A DNA stretch of 11,960 nt from Gammaproteobacteria bacterium UBA6968 (GTDB taxonomy: Bacteria > Pseudomonadota > Gammaproteobacteria > Pseudomonadales > Azotimanducaceae), in assembly GCA_002450255.1 (NCBI GenBank), contig DJYW01000158.1, positions 1 to 11,960 on the forward strand. Direction: 5' to 3'. The translations under genes and the position numbers were made by a program. Below, in pieces: positions 1-6,664 of this stretch (position 1 is its first letter; the number at the start of each line of letters is the position of its first letter). The notes under the pieces were generated by a model that worked only from the letters and a program-made list of their open reading frames with translations, was not told where the DNA came from and made no database searches.

Positions 1-216
1 GGCACCCGCTCCAGCGCCCGTTCCACTTGCTGCACCAGTGCCAGACGCAGTCCCGGTCCCTGAACCTGCGGTGGAGCTTGTGCTTGAACCGCTAGCGGAG
101 CCGCCCTGACCCTCGGCAGGTGCTGCAGATGCAGCAACTGCGTGATTACCAAACCCCGCCACCAATATTGAAGATAGACAAATGCACGCTATCTTCTTGG
201 ACCATTCCTTCCTCAT
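1..216 (-). CDS. Secreted low-complexity Gly/Ser/Thr/Ala-rich protein, N-terminal 72 residues only
   Basis: The reading frame starts at an ATG (216-214 on the minus strand) and stays open to the window edge, so only 72 codons are visible and the 3' end is missing. A good ribosome site (AGGAAGGG) lies about 9 bases upstream of the ATG. Residues 1-30 form a Sec signal peptide: a basic start (MRKEWSKK), a hydrophobic stretch around residues 9-22, and an AVAAS-type cleavage region near residues 26-31. After that the chain is almost entirely Gly, Ser, Thr and Ala, with recurring SGTG- and GAGA-like units, so it is probably an extended, flexible exported segment or linker. What follows beyond the window decides the function, which I cannot name. 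The signal peptide and strong ribosome site make it a real gene rather than a shadow of compositional bias. Confidence 0.7.
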   Translation of the reverse strand, partial: MRKEWSKKIACICLSSILVAGFGNHAVAASAAPAEGQGGSASGSSTSSTAGSGTGTASGTGAASGTGAGAGA

Positions 217-531
217 GTAAACCGCCCTTCCTAGTCTTTTATTAGAATTATGTCTGAGACGTCTAGGTGCCGAGTTAAGTCGTTCACACAGCGAATGATT
301 CTTTATATCAATCGACTGGATGCCGCTGCTCTATCGCTGAAATTGAATATTATCACTCTTGTCTAGCACAATATACCGCTTATCGATAATACCTTGCAAT
401 TAGGCTGCTTCGATATCCGGAAGAATTCAGCCCGATTAGCCACTCTTTTTTTGGTTAGAAGAGCTAGAAATGTCGTTTTTTTGTCCAATCGGCGGAAATG
501 ATGTGCCTAGCATATGAATCCCACCGCGCAT
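217..531. other. Non-coding gap between two minus-strand genes
   Basis: About 315 bases of AT-richer sequence contain no credible coding frame. It should hold the promoter of the secreted protein at 1-216. The best minus-strand candidate I see is TTGCAA followed 18 bases later by TATATT, lying around positions 398-369. That is a 4/6 and 5/6 match to sigma-70 elements and is only suggestive. A short inverted repeat, CTCTT/AAGAG (443-447 and 459-463), and poly-T tracts are also present. None makes a convincing terminator for the upstream gene. Confidence 0.4.
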
Positions 532-1605
532 TTATCTCTCGCAACGACGTTTACCGGACTTGATGGAGGCCCAACCGGCCTTGATCCAAACCGAATGTAA
601 ACTCAATTTTTGCCCGCTAGAAGTCGCAACATTACAAAATCTAAACTCGACCACACTATCACCGCCGCTGAACGGCCAAATGCTGCGCCAACGGGAGGCC
701 GGGGAGTCGTTCGAGCGACGCGAGGAGCGCTCCTGAGATTGCTCCAATGACCTGCCGAGCAACGTCAATTTGCAACCTACCCTGTTTGCGGTATATCTCA
801 TATCGGCAGAGTCGGCGATTCTTTCAATGGGCAAATCACTGAGAACAATCTGATAAAACCGCTTCGCATCGTAGACGTAAAAATCACTGGCGCACGGTCG
901 ACCAGAAACGACCTGCTCAAACATCCAAGTTATCGGCAACAGAGGACTTGCCAATCCCTTAGCGACCCAATTATCTTGCAACGCCAATGGGAGACTCTGA
1001 TCCTTATCGCTAAATTGCTCAACAGTCGGATCAGCGCCATCCCTAAACCAAATCTCTCGATATTCGTCCACCCCCGAATCATTCCCCTTGAGAGAAAAAA
1101 CGCTTAACTCTGAGCTTTTCCTTAGCCTGCCTCGACCACGATACTTTTTAAATAGACTCAAAGGGCCCTTCGTCTCGCCAGTTATCTCGAGCACGCGTTC
1201 AGAGCCTCGCTGCTCCCAACTGAAATCTGCCCGCCCGAGAACAAACAAGCCCCATCGAAACTCCAGCGCAACGGGAACCAGATATGCCATCGTCGCTACG
1301 GCACCCACGTCATTCCCCGCCTCTTCTCGCGCATGCATGATAGCGGGCTTCACGGAGCTCAGAAATTCCGTCTGATTGTCCTCTGTGATGCTGGCCTGTA
1401 CAGCATTTCCAAATATAGCCAGAAAAGCTGGCGTGGAGCACATAACAAACTTGGCTACGAACACAAGCACTGACGGCCACAGGCGACCTGAACTACTCTT
1501 TGAACGAGAGCCGTTTTTTGCGCTAGAACGATTTTCGGCAAGAAGACAGCGCGATAGCAAATTTTGCGCGCCACTTCGGCATAATTTGAATGATATTCTC
1601 AACAT
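532..1605 (-). CDS. DUF3108-like exported protein
   Basis: This 357-residue protein has a hydrophobic segment at residues 43-67 ending in AVQA before Ser72, which looks like a Sec signal peptide with an unusually long basic N-region. A later start, such as the GTG codon at residue 46, would give a more usual signal. The ATG at 1605 has GAGG 11 bases upstream, which is acceptable. The mature part resembles DUF3108 proteins, which are periplasmic and of unknown function. It shows an early 'EFRWGLFVLGRADF' strand, a 'GETKGPLSLF' segment, a central 'LPITWMF' helix region, a 'YDAKRFYQIVL' strand, and a C-terminal Trp-rich strand near residues 337-348 like the family's closing strand. The family call is from pattern memory, not a search. 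The gene is divergent from the toroid lipoprotein, and a cell-envelope role is inferred. Confidence 0.65.
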   Translation of the reverse strand: MLRISFKLCRSGAQNLLSRCLLAENRSSAKNGSRSKSSSGRLWPSVLVFVAKFVMCSTPAFLAIFGNAVQASITEDNQTEFLSSVKPAIMHAREEAGNDVGAVATMAYLVPVALEFRWGLFVLGRADFSWEQRGSERVLEITGETKGPLSLFKKYRGRGRLRKSSELSVFSLKGNDSGVDEYREIWFRDGADPTVEQFSDKDQSLPLALQDNWVAKGLASPLLPITWMFEQVVSGRPCASDFYVYDAKRFYQIVLSDLPIERIADSADMRYTANRVGCKLTLLGRSLEQSQERSSRRSNDSPASRWRSIWPFSGGDSVVEFRFCNVATSSGQKLSLHSVWIKAGWASIKSGKRRCER

Positions 1606-1675
1606 TTATAGCCCATCCTCGCGATCTTGCCCCGCCCGCTTTTAGCGACTTCAGGGCGAACCGGATTCTAGTTGT

Positions 1676-1691
1676 GCCCAACGGGCTTTTT
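1676..1691 (+). terminator. Short GC hairpin with T5 tail in the divergent gap
   Basis: GCCC (1676-1679), loop AAC, GGGC (1683-1686), then TTTTT (1687-1691). It has the form of an intrinsic terminator on the plus strand, but the stem is only 4 bp and no plus-strand gene ends just before it. It could instead stop antisense or leader transcription reading toward the lipoprotein gene. The rest of the 1606-1843 gap has an AT-rich near-palindrome around 1749-1760 that could serve as a promoter element. I could not assign clear -35/-10 pairs for either divergent gene. Confidence 0.25.
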
Positions 1692-1843
1692 CTCGCGCCT
1701 CGATTCTTGCACACATGTTCTTGCGCTAATGGTTCGGCTAACATCGCAATATTAAATATCCGGCTCGACGCATGCCTTTCGCTAACTCTGCCAACCTCTA
1801 CCTCTACTGCATAACCATTTGGATCAACACCGCTAAGAATCAC

Positions 1844-3007
1844 TTGTGTCGGTGTCTCTTAACCAATTGGATTGGCCTTTGCCTCATTCTTTTGTTGTTG
1901 CCAACATCCGGCTGCGCGCCACCTCATGCCCCGCTAGGGGACTATCAAATTCGCTACCACGCCGACCTCGCAGAACGATGGTTAGTGAACAACCTGAACA
2001 AATCAAACTTATTCAATTATGCTTACTACGCAAATCAGGACCGATACAGCTCGAATAATAACGCCATAAGACAATTGATGAGCAGCAGAGTTTTAGCCAG
2101 CATGGTACAGACCAAAAAGGCTTATCTCCCTGACCATGAACGCAACCTAAGCCACCTCATGGCGGCCTGGTATCGCGAGGAAGGTGACCTCGCTTACGTA
2201 TGGTTTAAGAACCAATCCAAACTCGGGGCTAATGCCCTCTTACTTCGAACGTTAGTGGCAAGCCCATTCTTCGACCTCTATACCGATCAAGCGAACAAAC
2301 TCGCTCGAGGCATCTTGTCCTTGGCCAGCCCAGAGGGAGAACTTCGCGCATTCTATCGCACCTCGAGATCGGACTACGATGAGGAGCGTTTGCTGAAATT
2401 CTACTCAGGCGAAGCTCTCTTAGCGCTATTGGAATACGCGACCGCCGTGGACGATCAAAACTGGATCCGCGAAGCCCAGCGCATTCAGGAATTTTATCTG
2501 CAGCAGTACGTAACCAATATCAGGGAAAACTATTATCCTGCTTACGTACCGTGGCATACCCTTTCATTGCATCAGCTTTTTCTGATCACAAATGACGTTC
2601 GTTACCCGAAAGCGGTTTTTATCCTGACCGACCGTCTGCTGACGATGATGGATACCGATCTGTTTCCCGGCCGTTTTTATAATGATGCAACGCCGGAATT
2701 CGGAAGTCCGCATGCCGCTTCAGACGGGGTTTATACAGAAGGGCTTTTGTATGCTTTGGAACTCGCTCATCTAGCTGGGGATGAGCGACGCGTGCAGCGT
2801 TACCGGGCAGCTGCCCGCCTGGCCCTCGAGAACTTATACTCGCTGCAATTCCAACGGCACAATATCGCTGGGTTTAGCCAACCGGAACGAGCCTTAGGCG
2901 GCATAAGATCGCGGCATAATTCTTCCAGCATTCGAATCGATTCAGTGCAGCACACCCTTGATGCGCTGCATAAGGCTATACAGTTACAAGAGCAGCTACT
3001 GCTGTGA
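1844..3007 (+). CDS. Lipoprotein with predicted alpha/alpha-toroid (six-hairpin glycosidase-like) fold
   Basis: The frame is open from an ATG at 1772, but that start has no ribosome site and would give a 47-residue signal. The TTG at 1844 gives a compact 23-residue lipoprotein signal ending LLLLPTSGC with Cys24, so I prefer it (387 residues), although its ribosome site is weak too. The body is helical, with repeated hairpin-like units. Telltale pieces are 'LLKFYSGEALLALLEYAT', 'YVPWHTLSLHQLFLIT', 'FGSPHAASDGVYTEGLLYA' and, near the C-terminus, 'ALGGIRSRHNSSSIRIDSVQ'. This resembles alpha/alpha-toroid proteins related to glycoside hydrolases and sugar epimerases, so a polysaccharide-directed function on the periplasmic face of a membrane is plausible. 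The substrate cannot be read from the sequence. It converges with the thiamine-diphosphate enzyme gene, with 49 bases between the stops. Confidence 0.7.
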   Translation: MCRCLLTNWIGLCLILLLLPTSGCAPPHAPLGDYQIRYHADLAERWLVNNLNKSNLFNYAYYANQDRYSSNNNAIRQLMSSRVLASMVQTKKAYLPDHERNLSHLMAAWYREEGDLAYVWFKNQSKLGANALLLRTLVASPFFDLYTDQANKLARGILSLASPEGELRAFYRTSRSDYDEERLLKFYSGEALLALLEYATAVDDQNWIREAQRIQEFYLQQYVTNIRENYYPAYVPWHTLSLHQLFLITNDVRYPKAVFILTDRLLTMMDTDLFPGRFYNDATPEFGSPHAASDGVYTEGLLYALELAHLAGDERRVQRYRAAARLALENLYSLQFQRHNIAGFSQPERALGGIRSRHNSSSIRIDSVQHTLDALHKAIQLQEQLLL

Positions 3008-3056
3008 CGGGCAAAGACATCAGGCACTATGCGCGTCGGGATGACCGCCTTTGAAA

Positions 3057-4640
3057 CTAGATATACGCCTCGATGAGAGATGGACCGGGTGTCGCTAAAG
3101 AGGTTGCCAGCGCGCGGTTAAACTCACTCGCGGTGGTAGCACGCCATGCGGTCATTCCCATACCTTGCGCTAAGGACACCCAATTCAACTCGGGATTGGT
3201 CAAGTCCAACATGCTCATCGCTTTAGGGCCAGGGTTATGCGCTCCCACACGACCAAATTCGATCTGCAAGATCGCATACTTTCGATTAGCAAAAATAATT
3301 GTCGTGATATCAAGGCCTTCCCGAACCTGGGTCCATAACGATTGCACGGTATACATGCCGCCGCCATCCGCCTGTAAACAAATAACGCGACGGTCAGGAC
3401 AGGCAACCGCAGCACCCGTCGCCGTAGGCAAGCCATAGCCAATCGAACCGCCGGTAAGCATCAGCCAGTCGTGCGGCGCACAGGTTCGAGTAAACTGAGC
3501 GCAACCTCCCCCACAGGTTCCGCCTTCATCAACAACAACTGCATTTTCGGGAAAGTGATGAGCCAATGATTGCCCAATACTCTGCGGCGTAAGATCCCCT
3601 TCCGGCGCACCTGGCACGTCTAGAGCCACAGTTACTGGTTGCACCGCTGACGCGCCTACCGCATCAACCAATGCAGCCAACGCACCATCAATGTCTTCGT
3701 CGCGTTCCACTAACGTATGTAGAGCACAGCCGTCAGGGGTTAACCAGTTCGGCTTATCCGGGTAAGCAAAAAATGTGATCGGCGGTTGGGTGCTCACCAA
3801 AATCAGATGCCGGCAGCCGGCTAAGACTTCAGCCGCTTGTTCGCCAAAATAAGGCAAACGTAATGCCTCGCTACGCCCGGCCCCGCGTTGGGTCCGAGTC
3901 ACAAAAGTATCAGAAATAATGCGGGCGCCGGTCGCTTGGGCAACGCGATTTGCCTGTGCCAACCGAGACTCTGTCACCACGCCGTTCATTAACAGCACAC
4001 AAGGTTCGTCGCTCTGTAACACCTGCGCAACGCTGTCTACTTGCTCAGATTGAAAGGGTTTCGGTTGAATACGTGGCAAAGGTGCCGCTTGCGCCGCGGT
4101 GCGATTCCACGCTGTATCCGCCGGCAGGATGAGACTGGCTACCTGTCCAGGCGGTGCTAAAGCCGCTTGCACCGCCTCGGCCCCATCACTGGCAACATCA
4201 TCAGCCGATTGCGACACTTTGACCCAGCCACTGACTGGTTTGGCAATGCCCTCAACATCTGAAGTCAGCGGTGCATCATATTTTCGATGGAAGGTCGCGT
4301 GATCGCCGATGACATTAACGACTGGCGTACGAGCTTTTTTCGCGTTGTGTAAATTAGCCAGCCCGTTTCCTAATCCTGGGCCTAGGTGGGTTAACGTCGC
4401 CGCGGGCGCATCCGCCATGCGACCATAACCATCGGCAGCGCCGGTCACCACGCCTTCAAACAAGCCCAGCACACAACGCATGTCTGGATTGCTGTCCAAT
4501 GCAGCTACAAAGTGCATTTCGGAGGTTCCAGGATTCGCAAAACAAACGTTCACCCCGGAATCAACAAAGGTTTGTACTAGGCTTTCTGCACCGCTGCGGT
4601 CGGCGGTACTCAAGTTCTCCGCGTCTTTTTGATCTTGCAC
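3057..4640 (-). CDS. Thiamine-diphosphate-dependent enzyme, acetolactate synthase large subunit-like
   Basis: The frame opens at an ATG at 4694 with no ribosome site. A GTG at 4640 has GGGGGAG six bases upstream, and a TTG at 4661 also has GAGG six bases upstream. I chose the GTG (527 residues). The N-terminal Pyr domain carries 'FANPGTSE' with the cofactor-activating glutamate at residue 41, followed by 'FEGVVTGAADGYGRM'. The C-terminal PP domain has 'GGSIGYGLPTATGAAVA' and a metal/diphosphate motif from Asp425 (ADGGG, where most relatives have GDGS) to Asn453 (ANRKYAIL). Family members decarboxylate 2-oxo acids and join or release the aldehyde unit. Databases often label this type acetolactate synthase large subunit. 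No small regulatory subunit gene adjoins it, so branched-chain amino acid synthesis is doubtful and a decarboxylase or lyase role is equally possible. It is divergent from the methyltransferase gene. Confidence 0.85.
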   Translation of the reverse strand: MQDQKDAENLSTADRSGAESLVQTFVDSGVNVCFANPGTSEMHFVAALDSNPDMRCVLGLFEGVVTGAADGYGRMADAPAATLTHLGPGLGNGLANLHNAKKARTPVVNVIGDHATFHRKYDAPLTSDVEGIAKPVSGWVKVSQSADDVASDGAEAVQAALAPPGQVASLILPADTAWNRTAAQAAPLPRIQPKPFQSEQVDSVAQVLQSDEPCVLLMNGVVTESRLAQANRVAQATGARIISDTFVTRTQRGAGRSEALRLPYFGEQAAEVLAGCRHLILVSTQPPITFFAYPDKPNWLTPDGCALHTLVERDEDIDGALAALVDAVGASAVQPVTVALDVPGAPEGDLTPQSIGQSLAHHFPENAVVVDEGGTCGGGCAQFTRTCAPHDWLMLTGGSIGYGLPTATGAAVACPDRRVICLQADGGGMYTVQSLWTQVREGLDITTIIFANRKYAILQIEFGRVGAHNPGPKAMSMLDLTNPELNWVSLAQGMGMTAWRATTASEFNRALATSLATPGPSLIEAYI

Positions 4641-4800
4641 TTGCTGCTCCCCCAACTTCAAAATAATCCTCGTAAGATTACGGACTTTAGGCATCTAACA
4701 CCAGATCACGCCGTTTTTCTCACGCGAAAGCACCCAATTTTGTCGGCGGACTGACTCGGTCCAGATAGCAAGACGCTTTGGGCACCTTAGGTCATCTATC

Positions 4801-4805
4801 GGAGG
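4801..4805 (+). promoter_or_regulatory. Ribosome binding site fixing a TTG start
   Basis: GGAGG lies six bases before the TTG at 4812, which decides this start over the in-frame ATG at codon 32 of the methyltransferase. The 4641-4811 divergent gap upstream should hold promoters for both flanking genes, but I see no convincing sigma-70 pair in it. Confidence 0.65.
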
Positions 4806-4811
4806 CGTTGT

Positions 4812-5555
4812 TTGAATCAAAAAAAAACTAGTAGTCGTAAAAATCAGATCCGTAACGGCCTGCGTGCTGACAAGGGCGCTACGGCAGAGGCCGACGGTAA
4901 AACCATGCTACAAAATTTGTTGCAAGGCACTATTCCAAATGCGCACATAGAGATAAGCCAACTGCCCAGGCTTAGCGGTCTGCGCCTGGGTCTGATCAAC
5001 GCCGACTTTCCGACCGGCCCACTCCCTGCCGAGGTCATGCGCGCGGTGATAGCACAACCAGCCTACTGGGCCTTTTGTTGGGGCAGCGGGCTCGCCTGCG
5101 CGGAATGGATTCTTGCTAACCCGGCGCTGCTGCGAGACAAAAGCGTGGTGGATATTGGTTGCGGCTCCGGCGTCGTGGCCATCGCAGCCAAACTGGCAGG
5201 CGCCGCCGAGGTATGGGCGTGCGATAATGACCAGGACGCGCTCCTCGCAACGGCGGCAAACGCGCGATTAAACAGTGTCGACCTATCCCTCAGCGCCGAC
5301 CTGGCTGAGTTGCACGCACATTTCGACTTCGCTTTTCTGGCCGACGTTCTTTACGACAAGAGCAACCTGCCGCTCTTAGACGTAGTCAAACCGCTAGCAC
5401 AGGAGACCATCGTGAGTGACTCGCGTATACGCACACTGCCGGACCCAAACTTCACTGAGTTCTTCACTACGCAGGCACTCACCCACCCGAACCTGGGAGA
5501 ATTCGACGAATTTAAAACCGTTCGATTTTTTCGGTACTACCGTGCCACGAGTTAA
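4812..5555 (+). CDS. Class I SAM-dependent methyltransferase (ETFB-lysine/PrmA-like)
   Basis: A 247-residue protein starting at TTG. The first ~30 residues are basic and polar and probably disordered. The Rossmann methyltransferase core begins at 'AYWAFCWGSGLACAEWIL' (residues 84-101). The SAM-binding glycine motif is VVDIGCGSG (112-120), acidic residues Asp138 and Asp140 close the second strand, and 'FLADVLYD' (175-182) matches the post-motif strand and catalytic-loop region. The Trp-rich entry and 'NPALL..KSVVDIGCGSG' arrangement resemble the electron-transfer-flavoprotein beta-subunit lysine methyltransferase group and ribosomal-protein methyltransferases, so a protein lysine substrate is likely. 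The actual target is unknown. The start contains a run of nine adenines (4819-4827). The crotonase gene follows after 101 bases on the same strand. Confidence 0.8.
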   Translation: MNQKKTSSRKNQIRNGLRADKGATAEADGKTMLQNLLQGTIPNAHIEISQLPRLSGLRLGLINADFPTGPLPAEVMRAVIAQPAYWAFCWGSGLACAEWILANPALLRDKSVVDIGCGSGVVAIAAKLAGAAEVWACDNDQDALLATAANARLNSVDLSLSADLAELHAHFDFAFLADVLYDKSNLPLLDVVKPLAQETIVSDSRIRTLPDPNFTEFFTTQALTHPNLGEFDEFKTVRFFRYYRATS

Positions 5556-5656
5556 ATACGCCCACGCTGAGCTGGCGGCCTCTAGGTAGCCTCAAAACAT
5601 TGGTTTTCGTGACGACCGAGAGTAGCCTTAGCCAATCTAATTTGGGGAAAATTGGC

Positions 5657-6505
5657 ATGCCTGATTTATACGAAGACATCATTTATGAAGTGAACGACCC
5701 AGTCGCGGTCATCACCATGAATCGGCCGGCGGCGCTGAATGCTTTCACCACGCGCATGTTGGCCGAAATCCGACATGCGTTTGCTGCTGCTGAAAAAGAT
5801 GAACGGGTAGTCGGTATTGTTATCACCGGCGCCGGCAAAGGTTTCTGTCCTGGCATGGATATGAATGCACTAGATTCACTAAGTGACGGCGGCAAGAGGA
5901 GCGACGGCCCGAAAGAGGACCTTGCACCGCTGCAAGCCTCGCCTGGAGATACCGAGCTAGGCGACAATTTCCAAGTCACCTACAGCTATTTAATGTCCAT
6001 CAGAAAACCCATTATCGCTGCGATAAATGGTGCCTGTGCAGGTCTTGGCTTCGCCTTCGCGAGCCTTGCCGACATCCGCATCGTCGAACGCCAGGCCAGA
6101 TTCAGCACCGCGTTTTCCCAACGTGGCCTTATTGCAGAACACGGCATTAGTTGGACACTTCCGCGCCTGACCGGCTCGGGCCATGCGCTTGATCTATTGT
6201 GGAGCGCGCGCAAGTTTGACGGCGTCGAAGCGAAGGAGTTAGGTATTGCCGAACGATTAGTGGAGACCGGTGAAGCACGAGGGGCTGCAGAAGACTACGT
6301 CAAAAACCTGGCTGCGAACTGCGCGCCGGTTTCTTTGCAAGTTATCAAAGCGCAAGTCTACCGGCACCTCAATATGTCGTTGGGAGAAGCCATGCGTGAA
6401 ACCAACACGTGGATGGCAGCAAGCCTCGAACGCGAAGATTTCCGCGAAGGCGTCCGCTCATTTATAGAAAAACGACCACCAAACTTTGCTCGCGTAAAAG
6501 CGTAA
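5657..6505 (+). CDS. Crotonase-superfamily (enoyl-CoA hydratase/isomerase-like) protein
   Basis: The 282-residue start (MPDLYEDIIYE) at ATG 5657 has GGGGA eight bases upstream and matches usual family N-termini. The open frame reaches back to a TTG at 5600 without a ribosome site. The crotonase fold is clear: 'VAVITMNRPAALNAF' (16-30), the first oxyanion-hole segment 'GAGKGFCPGMDM' (58-69), 'KPIIAAINGACAGLGFAFA' (117-135), and the C-terminal 'REGVRSFIEKRPPNF' (263-277). Members bind acyl-CoA thioesters and stabilise an enolate. A gap-free alignment with rat mitochondrial enoyl-CoA hydratase puts Ala133 and Phe153 where the two catalytic glutamates stand, and Leu130 at the second oxyanion glycine. 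A standard hydratase reaction is therefore doubtful, though glutamate-lacking crotonases with other activities are known. 'GLIAEHGISW' (158-166 and beyond) offers Glu161 and His162 as possible acid-base residues. Confidence 0.85.
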   Translation: MPDLYEDIIYEVNDPVAVITMNRPAALNAFTTRMLAEIRHAFAAAEKDERVVGIVITGAGKGFCPGMDMNALDSLSDGGKRSDGPKEDLAPLQASPGDTELGDNFQVTYSYLMSIRKPIIAAINGACAGLGFAFASLADIRIVERQARFSTAFSQRGLIAEHGISWTLPRLTGSGHALDLLWSARKFDGVEAKELGIAERLVETGEARGAAEDYVKNLAANCAPVSLQVIKAQVYRHLNMSLGEAMRETNTWMAASLEREDFREGVRSFIEKRPPNFARVKA

Positions 6506-6518
6506 AGTCGCAGCGGCG

Positions 6519-6566
6519 CTCAGGCTTAAAGGTTCTCAGACTTAAAGGTTCTCAGGCTTAGAGGCA
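6519..6566 (+). repeat. Three tandem copies of a 16-bp repeat
   Basis: Consecutive units at 6519-6534 (CTCAGGCTTAAAGGTT), 6535-6550 (one change, G to A at unit position 6) and 6551-6566 (three changes, CTCAGGCTTAGAGGCA). They sit 13 bases after the crotonase stop in the gap before the DUF169 gene. The unit is not an inverted repeat, and its length is not a multiple of three. It may be a slippage-generated minisatellite or a set of phased binding sites. Nothing in the sequence decides between these. Confidence 0.85.
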
Positions 6567-6654
6567 TTGCGACTAAACCAGTCACTTATCTGGCGGCCAG
6601 CCGGACTGACAGCAAATTACCGCTAACTGAGAAACGCAAAGCAGGTAGCGAAAC

Positions 6655-6659
6655 GGAGG
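6655..6659 (+). promoter_or_regulatory. Strong ribosome binding site of the DUF169 gene
   Basis: GGAGG five bases before the ATG at 6665. The preceding gap (6567-6654) also contains a possible imperfect stem, CAGTC/GACTG around CTGG/CCAG, at roughly 6584-6619. It is too weak to call a terminator. Confidence 0.6.
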
Positions 6660-6664
6660 ATTAT

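Noticed and set aside
443..463. CTCTT/AAGAG inverted repeat as terminator of the DUF3108-like gene
   Set aside because: Stem of only five mostly A/T pairs, long loop, and no T-run in the required direction.
1088..1645. Two plus-strand frames opposite the DUF3108-like gene
   Set aside because: They are antisense shadows with no ribosome sites and no family features.
1523..1843. 106-codon minus-strand frame with a protein-like N-terminus
   Set aside because: It starts with GTG without a ribosome site, overlaps the exported-protein gene and the lipoprotein start, and matches no family I recognise.
2540..2770. Stretch of the lipoprotein gene with more CTG/CCG codons than its surroundings
   Set aside because: The protein pattern continues smoothly through it, and without a codon-usage calculation the shift is not distinguishable from chance.
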